Positions 37,177 through 50,030 of a stretch of 64,000 nt of DNA are shown piece by piece. The position numbers and the translations under genes were made by a program. How positions within the stretch are numbered: the first letter of the stretch is position 1; every line of letters starts with the position of its first letter. This DNA comes from Tetmemena sp. SeJ-2015 (Eukaryota > Ciliophora > Spirotrichea > Sporadotrichida > Oxytrichidae). The stretch is from assembly GCA_027382625.1 (NCBI GenBank), contig JAJKFJ010022536.1:39680-103679 (forward strand). The letters are read 5' to 3'. The notes beneath the pieces were generated by a model. It was given only the letters and a program-made list of their open reading frames with translations. It was not told where the DNA came from and did not search any database.

Positions 37177-39133
37177 ATGATCAAAGAATTATAAAGACTA
37201 ACTTTAGAAAAGAGTCAAAATAAAAAGAACAGCAGTGAAATATCTGAGGATTTTTCCCCAAAAGATAAGACTCCCCATTTCTTGAAATTCTAAGGTGAAA
37301 ACTCTCCAAACTCAAGAGAATCTAGTTTTTAAAAACAGTATTCTCGAATAAACTAAGATAGTCAGCCAAAGCCTTTTTCACTTAAGCCTAAAAGACTCAA
37401 AACTGATAAAAGCAAACCACCTCCCTAGAATAATACAAATAAGAAGAATATTACAACTATAATGAGTCAATCCTTAATTGGAAAACTGGCTTCAATTAAC
37501 GAAAGAAGAGCCTCAATCAAAAGACGAAGCATCAGTAGAATAACTAAAGAACTTGTTAGGAAGGAGCTTGAACTAGTTAGAAGGGACAGTCAAATTATTA
37601 ATACTGATGAAGAAGGCTTATCATTCAATAAACAAGCCACTTTTAAAAATAAGCTTGCTGCAAAATTTAAGAATAAAACTGCTATAGTATTTTCAATTTT
37701 CAATCACTTACTAAATAAATAAATTATTCAAAGATGTATTGAAACTTATTCAGAGTGAATATCTTTAATTCTCTGCATTCTTATTATATTCTAGATTGAT
37801 CTTATCAAAATTCGGTGAACTTATAAATGACTAAATTAATTTAATTAAAAATTTGAGGGCTAAAATTTGCGAATAATTTCTGCATATTTATTTTTATTTA
37901 GCTTCTTGTTTATAAATATCAAGTGAAATGCAACTGAATGATGTTTAAGGAGATTTTGAGGGAATATAAAATTTATAAATAGACATTGAACAGTCAGATG
38001 AATTATTCAGAAGCAAATTTGAAAGAGAGGGATCCCTTGGGTCTAGTTTCTTTAGAGCTAGGAATAATTCACTAAAAGATGGCAAGAGTCCACCATAGAA
38101 AGGAAGGGGCAAACAAGGAAGTGAATCTCCTAAAAAATTTAGTATAAAGTACCCCAGAGATAAAATTTCAATAACTGTTTAAGCTACTCCAAGAAACAGT
38201 AAAGATACTTCTCCAATTCTCAATGTTAAACTATTATTTAATGATAAGTATCAGTCTAATGTTAGGAGCACTTTTAAGCATATAAAACTTAGCTAGACTA
38301 AAAAGCTTGGAGATTACACCGATGGAAGATTTGGAATAAATACGCCTCTCAGATTCAAGAAAGGCCCTCTTAATTCTCTAAGACATCCAACTAAGTCTAG
38401 TTAAGGAAGTTTAAGTGAAAACAGAAGAGTTTATAGTGCCTAACAAGGTTCGAGAAGAGACTCATAATCAGTTAAACAATGGTAAGAATTATATTTGTAA
38501 ATAAATATCAATTTTAGGAGTAGAATGTCTAATGAAGGTTCAATCGAAGACAAAATATCAGCTGAAAACTCTTAACGAGCTTAATTGATAAGTGAGTATG
38601 TTCCTGAGCATGAGAAGAGAGAGAAAGGCTACCAAGCAAAGGAGTCTTTCTCCTTTTACAGATATATGGCAAAGCAAAATCAAGTTGGCAAAACATTCAA
38701 ATCTGAAAGAGATAGAATATGGAATGAAAAATATACCGAGGTAGGAACGATGAGCAATATTTTAAGAATGAATATGGTTAAATAGTTTTACTATAAATTT
38801 AAGTAGGTTATGCTCAACGACAAGCTTAGAAGTTTTTAGACTTAAGGATTTAATTATAAGGATAGAAAAATTTCAAAAGGTGGAAAAATATGGATAAAAG
38901 AAGGAGAAAAGAGCACTACTAAAGATTATGAGCAAGAAGAAAGGAAATTATTTTTGAAAGCTTAGATTCGAAATGGGATACTTTGTAAAGATTTAAAAAT
39001 GCTAGAATAGGCAATTGAAACAGCAAAATCTTTTCCTGATATTAGGGAATAGCTTTAATTAGATATTACACATGCATAGCTAGTTTTGAAAAAGGTTAAT
39101 GAAAGAAAACAATCTTTAAATTTATTATTGTGA
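37177..39133 (+). CDS. hypothetical protein, basic/Ser-rich N-terminus and helical C-terminus
   Basis: ATG 37177 starts MIKELQRLTLEKSQNKKNSS, Ser/Lys-rich, to about 37730 (INERRASIKRRSISRITKEL). An AT-rich break of ~200 bp follows; from ~37915 the frame resumes with MQLNDVQGDFEGIQNLQIDI and a long Ser/Lys-rich stretch to 38481. A 36-bp GT-AG intron (38482-38517) keeps the frame. The rest has EHEKREKGYQAKESFSFYRY, MLNDKLRSFQTQGFNYKDRK and a helical C-terminus (LKMLEQAIETAKSFPDIREQ), ending at TGA 39131-39133. Many Gln are TAA/TAG. I know no family; the regular helix near the end suggests a partner-binding segment. The break at 37.73-37.92 kb is an IES or intron whose exact ends I could not settle. 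Confidence 0.65.
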
Positions 39134-39784
39134 AGTTTATTTAAGAAGTGTTTTGATATAATTTAGAATTAATTAGATAATAAAAAGTAAAAAAGAACAA
39201 TTAAGAAATTGTCATAGTATATTTTTACCTCTATTATTCTTTTTAACAAAATACGATGTAGCTATATATTTGCACCTTTTTTTGGGAGAGCTCATCTTTT
39301 GAAATGCTAAATAAGCATTCTATAATCATAATTTTTTAATTTTGATTCTCATTTTAAAAAGATACAGATGTAAAGATTTTCCCTTAATATATGCCTTAAT
39401 TTTTAAATCCCGTTTATGATTTGTTCTATTTATTGATTGAAATAAATTCTCAACAATAATTATAATCGAAAAGTTCTATTTACAATTTGATTCAATCTTT
39501 TTTTAAAAAAACATCGTCTAAAAAATAATTGGCCCACAATTTTTATTTGTTGCTGTATGATATATTTTGACTAAATGCCATCTCAATAAAGAATATTCCT
39601 TAAAGATTTTGGCATAACCTTTAATAGTTGCTATAATATTTTTGCCTAAGCAAGATTTATTTAATAGAAGATCACAAAAATACTTCAAAGAATCTTCCTT
39701 CCTTGTTTACTTTGATTTTCTTAAGTTAAAGTTCTTATATTATATTTCAATTTTTATGATATCTAAATTCTATGTTTATAAGTT
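39134..39784. other. AT-rich stretch, no gene seen
   Basis: AT-rich with long T runs; no convincing frame. Confidence 0.5.
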
Positions 39785-40645
39785 AATTATTAAATAGTTA
39801 GAGGAGTTTAGAGAAAAGCAGAAATAAAGGGAAAAACTAAAATAAAGTTTGATCTTATCAGAACTAGCTGGAAACTCTTCAAAGCCAGAGGTTCTTTCTT
39901 CTTATGATAGTGATGACAGTAAAAGAAAATAACCACATGCTTTTGGAATTGTTAGCTCCTCCGATCTCCAAAGTCACAAAAATTATGATGAAAATGATAT
40001 TGTCGATAAATTAGAAGCTCTACTCAAGATACATGCTTTTAAAAAATTTTATTTAAATTTTTTTTTATAGACTAACAAATATAGCTTTATTTTCTATTTC
40101 GATCTCTAAAATCTATTTTTATTGTAAATTCGTCTTATTTTACCTTGATAAACATGGTTCTAATTCAAATTTAAAATTAGTTATATTGTAGGTATTAAGC
40201 AATACCCAATAGCTATAACTTATTTAATTAGCTTGCCTGTTATTTTAAAGTGTTTGGACTAACAACTAGCTCAATTATTTAAATATATCAAGTTAATACC
40301 CTGCTAAATCGAGAAACTTAAATCTCTCTCTATAAAATAATTATTGATACAAATAGATTAATTCATTTTCAAGATAAAATTTCATTACTCAATCTTAATT
40401 AATTTACAAAATTACTAATTTATTCTATATTATCTTAAATAATCTCCTTGTCACTCTCCAACCTTTAACATACATTTAGTTAAAAAATAAATATATTACT
40501 TTTCTTATAATAAATTTAATAAAAATAATAAAGAGTAATAATTCGTGAAAAAAATATTTTTTATAATTTAGGTGTATTCAAGGTATGAGAGGTAGGAGGA
40601 TATAATTTTAGAAGATACAGAGCAAATAGGCGCAGCTTAAAATTT
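39785..40645 (+). CDS. two MDS-like pieces of an unidentified acidic/Ser-rich protein
   Basis: Piece 1 (39785-40030) reads KQLEEFREKQKQREKLKQSL, then SSKPEVLSSYDSDDSKRK and NYDENDIVDKLEALLK. Piece 2 (40575-40640) reads YSRYERQEDIILEDTEQIGA. TCAAG occurs at the end of the first and start of the second and may be a pointer, but simple joining there does not give a good frame, so linkage is unproved. Coiled N-terminal half; no family recognised. Confidence 0.4.
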
Positions 40646-41368
40646 TTTTTAAATCAAAAATCAATATATAGTAGTTTACTTTCTTTAAGTAAAAAATACC
40701 AAAGAAAAGACAAAATAGTTATGATCAATTTCACTAATTATTGTTATATTAAAATTAAAATATAATTAAATATTGAGCTAAACAAATTCTATGCCATTCT
40801 TATAATTTATAGTCAAAAACACTTAACTTTGTCTCTCTCTCTCTTATAAATATATTGGCATTTTTAAATTCTTATCTATTTAATTTATTTTAAAGTTCAA
40901 TAATATTTTAAAGATTGAAAAATATTTGAATAATTCTTAAAAAATAATCGCATTAAATTGAATGCAAAGCCAATTGACATTCCACCACTTATTATAAGTT
41001 TAGAATTTTTTTATAGATATATTTTTTTTTAATTATGAAATAAAATAATTACCATAATCTTAAGAATTATTATATATTTTTACAGCAAAAAAAGCAATAA
41101 AAACAAGTTTATAATTGAAAAATAATAATTATAAATATTTTATCGATATTCTAATAATAGAACTTCAGAAGAATAAATTCCTATTTTAGATGCCGCTAAA
41201 TAAGCGAACGGAAAACTCAATTCCCTTAAATTAAGCTCTCCTCTAATTTCATATAAATATGAAAAGTTAAAATAAAGGACCAGTATTGAAGGTTCGAAGA
41301 CGGGTTGGTGAGATATAGAAAGTTCTGTCTTCCATTTATTACTGTTCTTGATCGTTGAATTTATTTCT
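40646..41368. other. AT-rich stretch, no clear gene
   Basis: A minus-strand frame over 41140-41379 exists but shows no family motif and overlaps the better + strand frame that follows. Confidence 0.4.
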
Positions 41369-41417
41369 CCAAGAGGCAATCAAATTAAGTAATTCGTAGG
41401 TGTAGGAGTGGGGATGA

Positions 41418-41819
41418 TGGTTGCCCTAAAACCTTGGAGAAGGCCAGTGGATTGGTAAACAAGGTGAGTGGACTCCTGCAGAACATCATATCCTGCTTTA
41501 GTATGGAGGGATGAGATGTATGTGCAACTGCACATCTTCGCAGGTTAAAGATTATCATTTAACGCTGAGTAGCGCTTATGGTTACAAACTGAGTAAACTA
41601 CTTCCAAAAAGAAGAAACAGAGTCATTTTAGCTTATTAGATTAGATCAGCAGAATTAAACACCCCGCTAGGGTATATATATAATAGGCTTTATATCACCC
41701 ATTAAAACACGCTCATAACTAGTGTGACCTGTCCCTCATGCCACGAGTCATTTAAAAGATAAGCAGAAGATAGATCAAAGCACTTATAGAAGTTTCTGAC
41801 GGGGATAACACACGAGTGA
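41418..41819 (+). CDS. GC-richer ORF, 133 aa, possible Myb/SANT-like remnant
   Basis: The frame reads LPQNLGEGQWIGKQGEWTPA, EHHILLQYGGMR, CTSSQVKDYHLTLSSAYGYK, LLPKRRNRVILAYQIRSAEL and VTCPSCHESFKRQ, ending at TGA 41817-41819. The same frame is open upstream from ~41369 but for one TGA at 41415. W-T-x-x-E-H, then Y-G-G, then TSSQVK recalls a shortened SHAQKYF-type Myb repeat, but the second Trp is missing and spacing is short. CPSC...H could be part of a zinc site. The minus strand is also open here, with weak mitochondrial-carrier-like text (VYQSTGLLQGFRATI). Function unassigned. Confidence 0.35.
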
Positions 41820-42631
41820 AATCATGTGTTTAAATTTACCATTAAAGGTTTATCAATATCCTTTAATTAAAATAATTCCATAGAGACCTTCTTTTAATCA
41901 ATTGCTGAAAATAATATGCAAAATTTTGACCCCTTTTAATGATGCAAATTATACCATATCAACTTTTAATTGCTTCAAACTTTTTACAGATCTCAATATT
42001 TTAAAAATTGCTTTATTTACTATTTTTAAAAAATCTATATATTTTCTCTATTAAAATAATTTATTTTTATAAATTATGTAATTTATTATTCATTTATCTT
42101 AAATTATTTTAGAAGTGAATTGCAAATATTACAAAATGGCAATTTTTAGTTAATAATGATTCTTAATCCAACCATATATTTATAAAAATAAATGTTTGTA
42201 ATAATCCAGATTTGAAGTTCTCACTAAACTTTACTTTCAAGCAACTTAACTTTCATATTTCGAGAGAAAAAAATTAGATTAAAGAATATGAAATTATAGA
42301 TATATTCATTATAAATGAATTTTTTATATCTGTGAATAATTTATTTAATTTATAAGACCTCTATTGAAAACTGAAATTCTATATTCTACTGTATTTCAAG
42401 AATCTTGATGAGTAAAGGAGATGCCATAAATAAAAAATATTATTTTGCCAATAATAAAGATCTCTTTTTAATTTTTTTTATAATCAAATGCTGCAATCCT
42501 CTAATGAATCTTATTCTTATATTTTGGATTTATTTTATTTAACAATCTAAACTTACTGAGGAAACTTGTTCCATATGTGGATAAGTTGAAATAAAATTTG
42601 GGAGTTATACTTAATATATTTGTAATAAAAT
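41820..42631. other. AT-rich stretch, no gene seen
   Basis: AT-rich, no convincing frame. Confidence 0.5.
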
Positions 42632-45600
42632 ATGGAACTGAGTTCTCTTAAAATGAGTATGAATACAGTGAAAGGCATTAGTGGATTCAGTCAGGCGTTT
42701 TGGAGATTCATTAAGGAAGAAGTAGGAATAAGCTATATCTATCCAGACTAAAAGAGCTACGTAAAGAAAAAACTAACATTTGAAGAGAGACAGGCTAAGG
42801 TTGAACAAATGCTCGAGAAAGTAGAATTCAATGATGATAAATTAACTTCTTAAGAATAACTGTTACAAAGATTGTAAGAACTTATATCTTATCAAATATT
42901 ATATAGTTCAGACGAAGCTTAAGCTCTTCATACTTACATTAAGAAACTAGGTCTGATGCCTGATATTTGCGTTCAAGATTACTTAGTATGCTTCTTCCAA
43001 ACCCTTTATTTCCAAAGACAAGGCATTCAATAAATGGATGAACTACTTCTTTAGCTCACTAATCTTCAAATTTTAAACTTATCTTACAACCAGATCACTC
43101 AACTTTCATTTATCCCCAAAAACCTCAAAGAGCTTTACCTTACAGGCAATATAGCTCAAAATTAATTCAAAATCTAAACTAATACATATAAAGTATTGTA
43201 ATCCAGTAAATGACTTATTTGCAATTTTGATAGAATTTGACATTAAGAATACTTATAAGGCTAAACTTAAAGTATTTATCCTTGAATAACGCTATTAATT
43301 TTAAAATATGTTTTTCTTTAGCTAATCTATCAGCACCCAAACTAGTTAGAGCAGTTTTAGTTCTCTCTCTAATCGTGAAAGCTTACTCTTAATATTCTCA
43401 AATTATATTAGAGTTCTTTAAGCATAGATTTATATTTTGATTCTACTTTAATCAGGAAATTCATCATAAGTAAAATAAGAAACTATCAATTCTCACGTTT
43501 AATCTTTTTAAAAATAATTATGTATGAATAACTTATAAACTCTTGGGTATAATATTAGTGAGATTTCTGCACATTGTAAATCGGTATCTTTGGTACATCT
43601 AGGTCTTGGTTTTAACCAATTATAAAATGATTGCATACCTTAGATAGTGAGTTAATTTCCTGGACTGTTTTCCTTAGACCTTTCTTTTAACAAAATAGAT
43701 AATCTCACAGAAACAGTTTCATTACTTTAACAACTACCGGATTTGAGAATGATCTCTATGATAGGCTGCCCGCTTGTTCTCACGGTCAACTACAGAACTA
43801 TTATGAAATAATAATTAAAGCTTCTTAAAGTCCTAGATAATGTTCCCACACTTAATGAATCAGACTCACCTAAAAAGAAAGCAAAGAAATTAGGATAGGA
43901 TCCTAGTCAATCCCAACTAACAGATGTTAAAGACTAATTCTGCTTTGATTTGCACTTCAGAATACTTAGCAATATTGATGGAATTTATCTTAATGAAGAA
44001 AATTGCAATAGAATGGATCTCCTCGACACCTTATCTGATCATTAAAAGTCATCTGTATTTTGGTTGAGCTGGTAAGATCATCTTGGCAATACTAGAGAAA
44101 CTGATAAGAAGATTTGGATTCAAAATTTTTTAGTTGACAAAGAAACCAGCCTAGGTAAAACAGACTTCAATTTCAAATTAAGGATGGTTGAAAAGCCTTC
44201 CTTTGAGTTGAGAGAGTGGATGAGAAAAGATCTGGTGGTTGAACTATGGGAAACCAGACCTAGAGTCATAGAGAAAAAGAATGAAGACGATTCAATTTCA
44301 AAAGAAGTTTAATTTGATGGAAATGGAAAGCCTATCATAGATAGAAAGCTAAGAGGAGTAAGATACATCATCAAATATTAATAATCAATTTTCATGAAAA
44401 TAAATATATTTAAAAAAAATAATATTTCAACTTTTAGTTAGCGCAAAACACATTAAAAATACTAAAAGCAAAAAGTAATTGTTATAAAAGATTCGAGAAA
44501 AAGGATTTTTTTGTTTTAAAAATAACAGAGGATACATTAAATCTTATAAGAATTGTTTGTATTTATTTCAGCTATAGTGTGAATTATAATAAGTGTAATT
44601 AATTATTTAATAAAAAAGGGATTCCGGGATATATTTTCTTCCTCGGTTGTTAATATATAATAATAAAGACGAGATAATATGGGCTCTGGGAAGTACATTG
44701 AGATTTAATATATAGGAAACTGGAAACTTCTTGAATCAAGATTTGGTATTCAGTTATGCTAACTCTGAGAATTTTTATCTACCTTTAAAAATGAATATTT
44801 AACTGCACTTCAGAATCTAAGTGCCTTAATAATTATACCTAAGAATCTAAAAGAAAATCGTTGAAACCCAGAAGAAATATTATGCTCAGAGGAAGGAGTG
44901 AAGCTAGAGATAGGAGTTAAAGAGATATAGATATTAACTTCTCAAATAGTAAAACTTCTTTAATTTTTAATGGCTGTTGACTTTCTACCATCTCAACATA
45001 TCTCAAGTGTCTTTAGGTTCTGGTTCAACTGTTTATCCAAATCATGAGTATTGCTTGTCTATATTCAAGTGGAACTCTGCTATTTCAATTGTTTGATTCA
45101 AATTGAAATGTTTTTTTTTAAACACTTTTAACACTTTTCTACCTAAAATGAGCTCTTTAAATTTATTAGATAAAAAAAATACTTTCTGATATCCTTTTTA
45201 TTGAACAGAGTGGAAAAATTCCTTTTCCTTCCACTAAGTGAAGACAAGTAAAATTAGACACTCTAGTTTCACTCATGGTTTGGATAAACAGTTGAACCAG
45301 AACCTAAAGACACTTGAGATATGTTGAGATGGTAGAAAGTCAACAGCCATTAAAAATTAAAGAAGTTTAACTATTTGAGAAGTTAATATCTATATCTCTT
45401 TAACTCCTATCTCTAGCTTCACTCCTTCCTCTGAGCATAATATTTCTTCTGGGTTTCAACTATTTTCTTTTAGATTCTTAGTTATATTAGATGTAAAGGA
45501 GTAAATCCCTCCATTCTCTTGATTTACCTTATTGGTAGAAGTTTTTAGCTACCCAAGTTATAAATAGAAATAAGTATTTATAATATTAATGTTTAAATTA

Positions 45601-46690
45601 GTTCTTGAAAGTTGGATTGAACAAATTTATCTAAAAGCCAGAGATTTTCTAAGAAGAGTGCATAAGCCATTAGAAATTGTTTTTATTTGATGCTAAGTTC
45701 AAGCAAATACCAGAGGTAATTGATAAATTTGTATGATGTATGTTTAGTTTATGTTTGAGAACTATTACACCAATTTAAAAGACTAGGAGAAGCAAATCCT
45801 TGTAGAGTTCTTGAATTCAAGAGAGGAAGAAGCTAAGCTCAAGAAGCAACAAGAAGACGCTGCCAAACTAGCTCAGAGCCAAGCCAATAACCCTGGAGGA
45901 AAGCCACCAGCAAAATCAGACCCTAAGAAAGATTAAAAAGGAGCTGCTGCAAAAAAAGGCGCAGTTGTCGAAGATAAGAATGCTCCTAAAACTATCACAG
46001 TAGACTATCCAGAAGTCCCAGCCGCAAACAATTATCACATCTTTGAAAAATCTTATGCTTAAATGAGAATGCAAATGCTCCATGAAATTAACAAGGACTC
46101 TAGCATCCAACCTCCTAAAAAAGTAGCAACCAAGGTTGAAACTATGGAAGACAAAAAGGCAGCTAGGGCTAAAGAGTTACTCTCTCAATTTCAAATTGAA
46201 AGAGCTCTACCCTATTCTATGGTTGTCAAGGTCAGATATAATTTGCCTGAAGAAGTAAAGATAAATAAGTTAAGTGAATCGGTGGTTTTAAGAATAAAAT
46301 TAAAGTCCATTTCCTAATTAAAGATGTGATTAGGACTATAATTGAGTGGGAGCAGAGATTGCAACTATTGTTTTAATGTTATATTTTATTTTTTTTCTTC
46401 TGATTAGAGCTGTAATTAAAACTCTTAAGTTTGATTAGATTTCTCAGTCGAGATATGTGATTAATAAATGAAGTAAAATTATTTCGTAAAGACCTAAACT
46501 TTTATATATAATAATTCTAATGTATCTTAATATAATTTTAAAGCCTTATAATAATTTTTTGATAAGAGGCTTCTGATTAAGACTAAATTAGTTCTTATTC
46601 TTCAATCCAGCGATTAACTTAACTAATTTAACTTTACCTGAGGTTATCAAGCCTCCTGAACCAGTAGTAGATCCCAGAAAAAAGAAATGA
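42632..46690 (+). CDS. leucine-rich-repeat protein, in several MDSs
   Basis: ATG 42632 begins MELSSLKMSMNTVKGISGFS; a helical region (TFEERQAKVEQMLEKVEF) leads into LRRs: LTNLQILNLSYNQITQL, PKNLKELYLTGN (to ~43185). Gap, then from ~43515 LVHLGLGFNQLQND, GLFSLDLSFNKIDNL, LPDLRMISMIGCPLVLTVNY and a long C-terminal domain (FCFDLHFRILSNIDGIYLNE; FWLSWQDHLGNTRETDKKIW; LRGVRYIIKY) to ~44385. After a 1.35-kb gap carrying a fold-back element the frame resumes at ~45740 (FENYYTNLKDQEKQILVEFL, Lys/Ala/Pro-rich, KVRYNLPEEVKINK) to ~46290. A last piece (NLTLPEVIKPPEPVVDPRKK) ends at TGA 46688-46690. Layout recalls LRRC43-like ciliary proteins, but that is a guess. Joining pieces by strand and order is inference. 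Confidence 0.7.
44836..45485. repeat. fold-back element F1 (arms ~214 bp)
   Basis: 44836-45049 (from CTAAGAATCTAAAAGAAAAT through GTTGAAACCC to CCAAATCATGAGT) is repeated inverted with few differences at 45271-45485. The ~220-bp centre has no coding sequence. It sits in the gap between two pieces of the LRR gene and would have to leave with it. Confidence 0.85.
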
Positions 46691-47643
46691 TTATTTTATT
46701 TAAATGTCTTTTTATCTCAATAATTATTCATAAAATATATTCTAAAATATTGTTTTTACTTTTAATAATAATTTTTTTTATTTATTTTTCTGTTTTCTTT
46801 TTTTAGGTATATTTTTAATTCAACTCATCTTCAGCAATTAATTTTTTTTAAAAAAATTAATTTAAATTCTTCAACTAGGATATCATAGTAAAAATTCTAA
46901 TCTTGGGATTATAAATGATTCATTTGCTTCAATTACCAAATTGCTTTAAAATATGCTCTGCCCTAAAATATCATTTGTTAAAATGATATGGATTTGTTGT
47001 TTTTATAACATAATATTATCACGATTATTAAATTATAATGATAAAAATTTCAATATAATGATAATCTAAAAAAATGATTCAGTCATTTCAATAAATTCCT
47101 CTTATTCCTATTCAATTTATTTTTTCTTTACTCTTATTAAATTTAAAGCAATTAAGACAGGCAAAAGTTCAGAATATTTGGCTGTTAGTAAATTTTATGG
47201 TTTGTTAATCCATCAATAATGATGCATATTAGTGATTAGTTTTATTTAGTTAATTTTAAGCAAAATCATATAAGAAATGCTCCCAATTAGGTTTTTTTAT
47301 GTCATTGGTTCTTTATCAAATAAAATAAGCTCTCTTAGCTATTTTAGAATTATAATATCATAAGGATACATAGAAAAATTAAAATTACATTAAATATAAT
47401 TAAATAAACGCTAAATGGCAGTGTCTCTGAATATATCGGTCTTGGCTCGCTACTCTAACTTGCGCAACTCACAATAATTATACATAAAAAGTTCAATCTC
47501 TTGTTGGTAAGTTTAAAACTCAGCCTAATTAATCCCCAAATGTCAAAATGAGACTTATCTTTAATAAATTGAAGTAAAAGAATAAAGAGCTAAATAAAGT
47601 TAATTCTATTTTCTAATTTTCAATTTTTTATTTCTCTACTTAT
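46691..47643. other. AT-rich stretch, no gene seen
   Basis: AT-rich with T runs; nothing recognised. Confidence 0.5.
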
Positions 47644-48042
47644 TATTAGGAAAGATGGGAAAAGATATCTGTACTTCAATTTGTGCTCAACTTTATTAAA
47701 AGTGTAGGAGGCAAGCGGACTGAAAGAGTGACCAGTGGTAGCCAACGCAAGAGCTATGGAACCCAGAAAGACATCTTCAAGACGGCCCTATTTGCCATAA
47801 TGAAAGTTAGTAAGCTCTGATTGGATAGCAGCTCACGCCACTGGGTGGAGGGTTGGAGAGAGAGTGGAGGCCACCTACCCGCTTTCAACAAGTGGCAACG
47901 TCTATCATCTCACTGCAAAGAACTATCGACTCAGAATGGAGCTTGGCTCTGCAAGGTGCAGTAGGGATAGACTACAACTTTAGACATGAAGGAAATTTAA
48001 GACGCCAAAGCAACTTCTAAAATGAGTCAAAGAGGACAATGA
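47644..48042 (+). pseudogene. GC-rich ORF (132 codons) with one in-frame TGA
   Basis: One frame carries ERWEKISVLQFVLNFIKSVG, KRTERVTSGSQRKSYGTQKD, IFKTALFAIMKVSKL, then TGA (47818), then SSRHWVEGWRESGGHLPAFN, KWQRLSSHCKELSTQNGAWL, ending at TGA 48040-48042. The GC-richer block coincides with the frame and starts just after a TTATTATTAG that could be a 3' splice site. No family recognised. Like the ORF at 25612 it is uninterrupted by IESs but carries an internal TGA. Confidence 0.4.
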
Positions 48043-48796
48043 TCAGGATTAGGCACTAGAACAAAAATTAAATTTGGTATATTTCCTATGTAATAATAAT
48101 ATATTTGAGATTCCATTCTCTTTATCTTACTTTTACTCTTACTAATTTCTATTCTCATCAATTTATTTAGGTTCTACAAACTACTCAACTTCATTTATCA
48201 AGATTAATAAATTATTCTATGCAAAATAAATAGATTTCTGAGGTTCCTAAAATACTATAAATGACAACTTTATAAAATTAAATGCTATACCAATTGTGTT
48301 CTGTAATACTGTCTCCTGCTTTATATTAATTTTCTCTGTATTAAAAAGTCAATTCACAAAATCTAAAAATTAAATCCTATGGTGAGGTATTTCTCCCTCA
48401 ATGAGTGAGGCCTGTTATTTGCAAACGCCAGCTCTTGTGGGGATAGTTTTTTTTATTTATTTTTAGCATTTATTCTTTAATTTGCTGATACTTTAATAAA
48501 TGGATGAATAATGTTTTCAATGCTGGAAATTAAGTTAAAAGTAAGGGAGTTTATGATAATTGAAATTAAAAGCATTTCTGAGTTGAGAGATACAGCCTTT
48601 CTTATTTCTTAATTAGATTAAAATGATAAGATAATAATCTCTGCGCAGCAATACTTTTAAAGTATCTACGATAAAAACTCATACTTTTTCTAATAGTTCG
48701 CCAATAATTTTATGACATTAACTAACTCTTGTATCTTTTATTTTTAAATCAATTATATGATAAGCTATAAAATAATTTAGTATCTTCTTTTAAAGA
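48043..48796. other. AT-rich stretch
   Basis: No gene seen; a small GC-richer patch around 48380-48445 has no frame I can support. Confidence 0.45.
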
Positions 48797-49174
48797 TAAT
48801 TAAGTGAATTGAATCGCGAATAGTAGACATAAGATCAGAAATGGGAGTCTTAATTGTTAGATTAGTAGTCTGATAGTGAGCAAAGGATAATGATTGGCTA
48901 ATATAGTTTAACTCTAATTTAGTTGGCTATTAAACAATTTAATCTGATGTCGAATAAAATAATAACAGCCTAATTCGATTACTCTATTAGGAATCTTGAT
49001 TAACCAATGGGGTGGTTTAATTAAAACACAAATAATTTTACCAATAATCTTAAAAATTTACCACCCCCACTTTTCTTTTGAAGCCATAGAATGTTCCTCT
49101 AGATTATGATGTTATTAAGACTCCCATTTCTGATCTTATTTCTACTATTCGCGATTCAATTCACTTAATTATTT
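48797..49174. repeat. fold-back element F2 (arms ~62 bp)
   Basis: 48797-48858 (AATTAAGTGAATTGAATCGC ... GGGAGTCTTAAT) is repeated inverted at 49113-49174 (ATTAAGACTCCC ... TTCACTTAATTATTT). The centre is ~255 bp and noncoding. Different in sequence from F1 and F3. Confidence 0.85.
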
Positions 49175-49879
49175 ATACGCAATTAAAAATCTAGCAAATA
49201 TTTATAAAAATACAAATTGAAGAAGAAACAAACTAACACTATTTATAACCATTTATCTTGATTTCCTAAATAAAATTGAAAGACCTGCAAGGTTAAGTAT
49301 CTCTTTAGTCAACTTAATACTTTATTTTCAATATCACTTCTATTTTCTCTGAGTTACTTTTTTCTATTGTTAATGCATTAATGCGTTATTGAATCTTATT
49401 AATTTAAATTAACCTAGCAAAATAAATTTCTCTAATTTTATTTATTATGATTCTAAATATACTTTTATGCTTAATTATCGACATTAAATTTAGAAAATTT
49501 AGAATCAGTTACTTAAATTGCGATCCACTAATAAAAGTATAGAATCTATAGAATTCATCAAAAATATAAATTGTTATCCTTTCAGTTTTTAAATCCTATA
49601 TAGATTTCTGCACAAATAGTCGCATTCAATATATTATTTGTAAGTAGAGCACCAGTTTATTATAAATAAATATGCAACTTTTTATACATTCTTAAAATAA
49701 ACGATAAAATAGTTAAAAAGTCAAAAATATTTAAATTTTAAATAAAATAAAATTTTAAATTATTAATGATGAAGTTTGTTAAATAGTGTTATTTTATAAG
49801 CTAAGAGTTCCTTCTATATAAATCTGTTGAGTTTAATTAGTTAATTAGTTGAGTTATTTTAAGAGTTAGTGTGATTGTT
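49175..49879. other. AT-rich stretch, no gene seen
   Basis: AT-rich throughout. Confidence 0.5.
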
Positions 49880-50030
49880 CAAATGATCATATCCATCTTA
49901 AAAATTGAAAGACCTGCTTTTATTATAGAGCTTGAACTCTCAATTTTTACTTCCTCCTCACAGAAAATCCATGTGCCGTTTGTGCTCGCTTTCTACCCAT
50001 CTCCATCTCTTATCAGCCACCGATCATTAT
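49880..50030 (-). CDS. short MDS-like piece, possible Myb-type fragment
   Basis: The minus strand reads DKRWRWVESEHKRHMDFL, then in another frame CEEEVKIESSSSIIKAGLSI. W-x-E-x-EH-K-R resembles the start of a SHAQKYF-type Myb repeat, but nothing downstream confirms it. A + strand frame is open across the same bases. Confidence 0.2.

Noticed and set aside
41400..41830. GC-rich block as rRNA or mitochondrial-carrier gene
   Set aside because: No rRNA core motif is recognisable; the minus-strand carrier-like text covers only ~25 residues without the PxDxxK signature.
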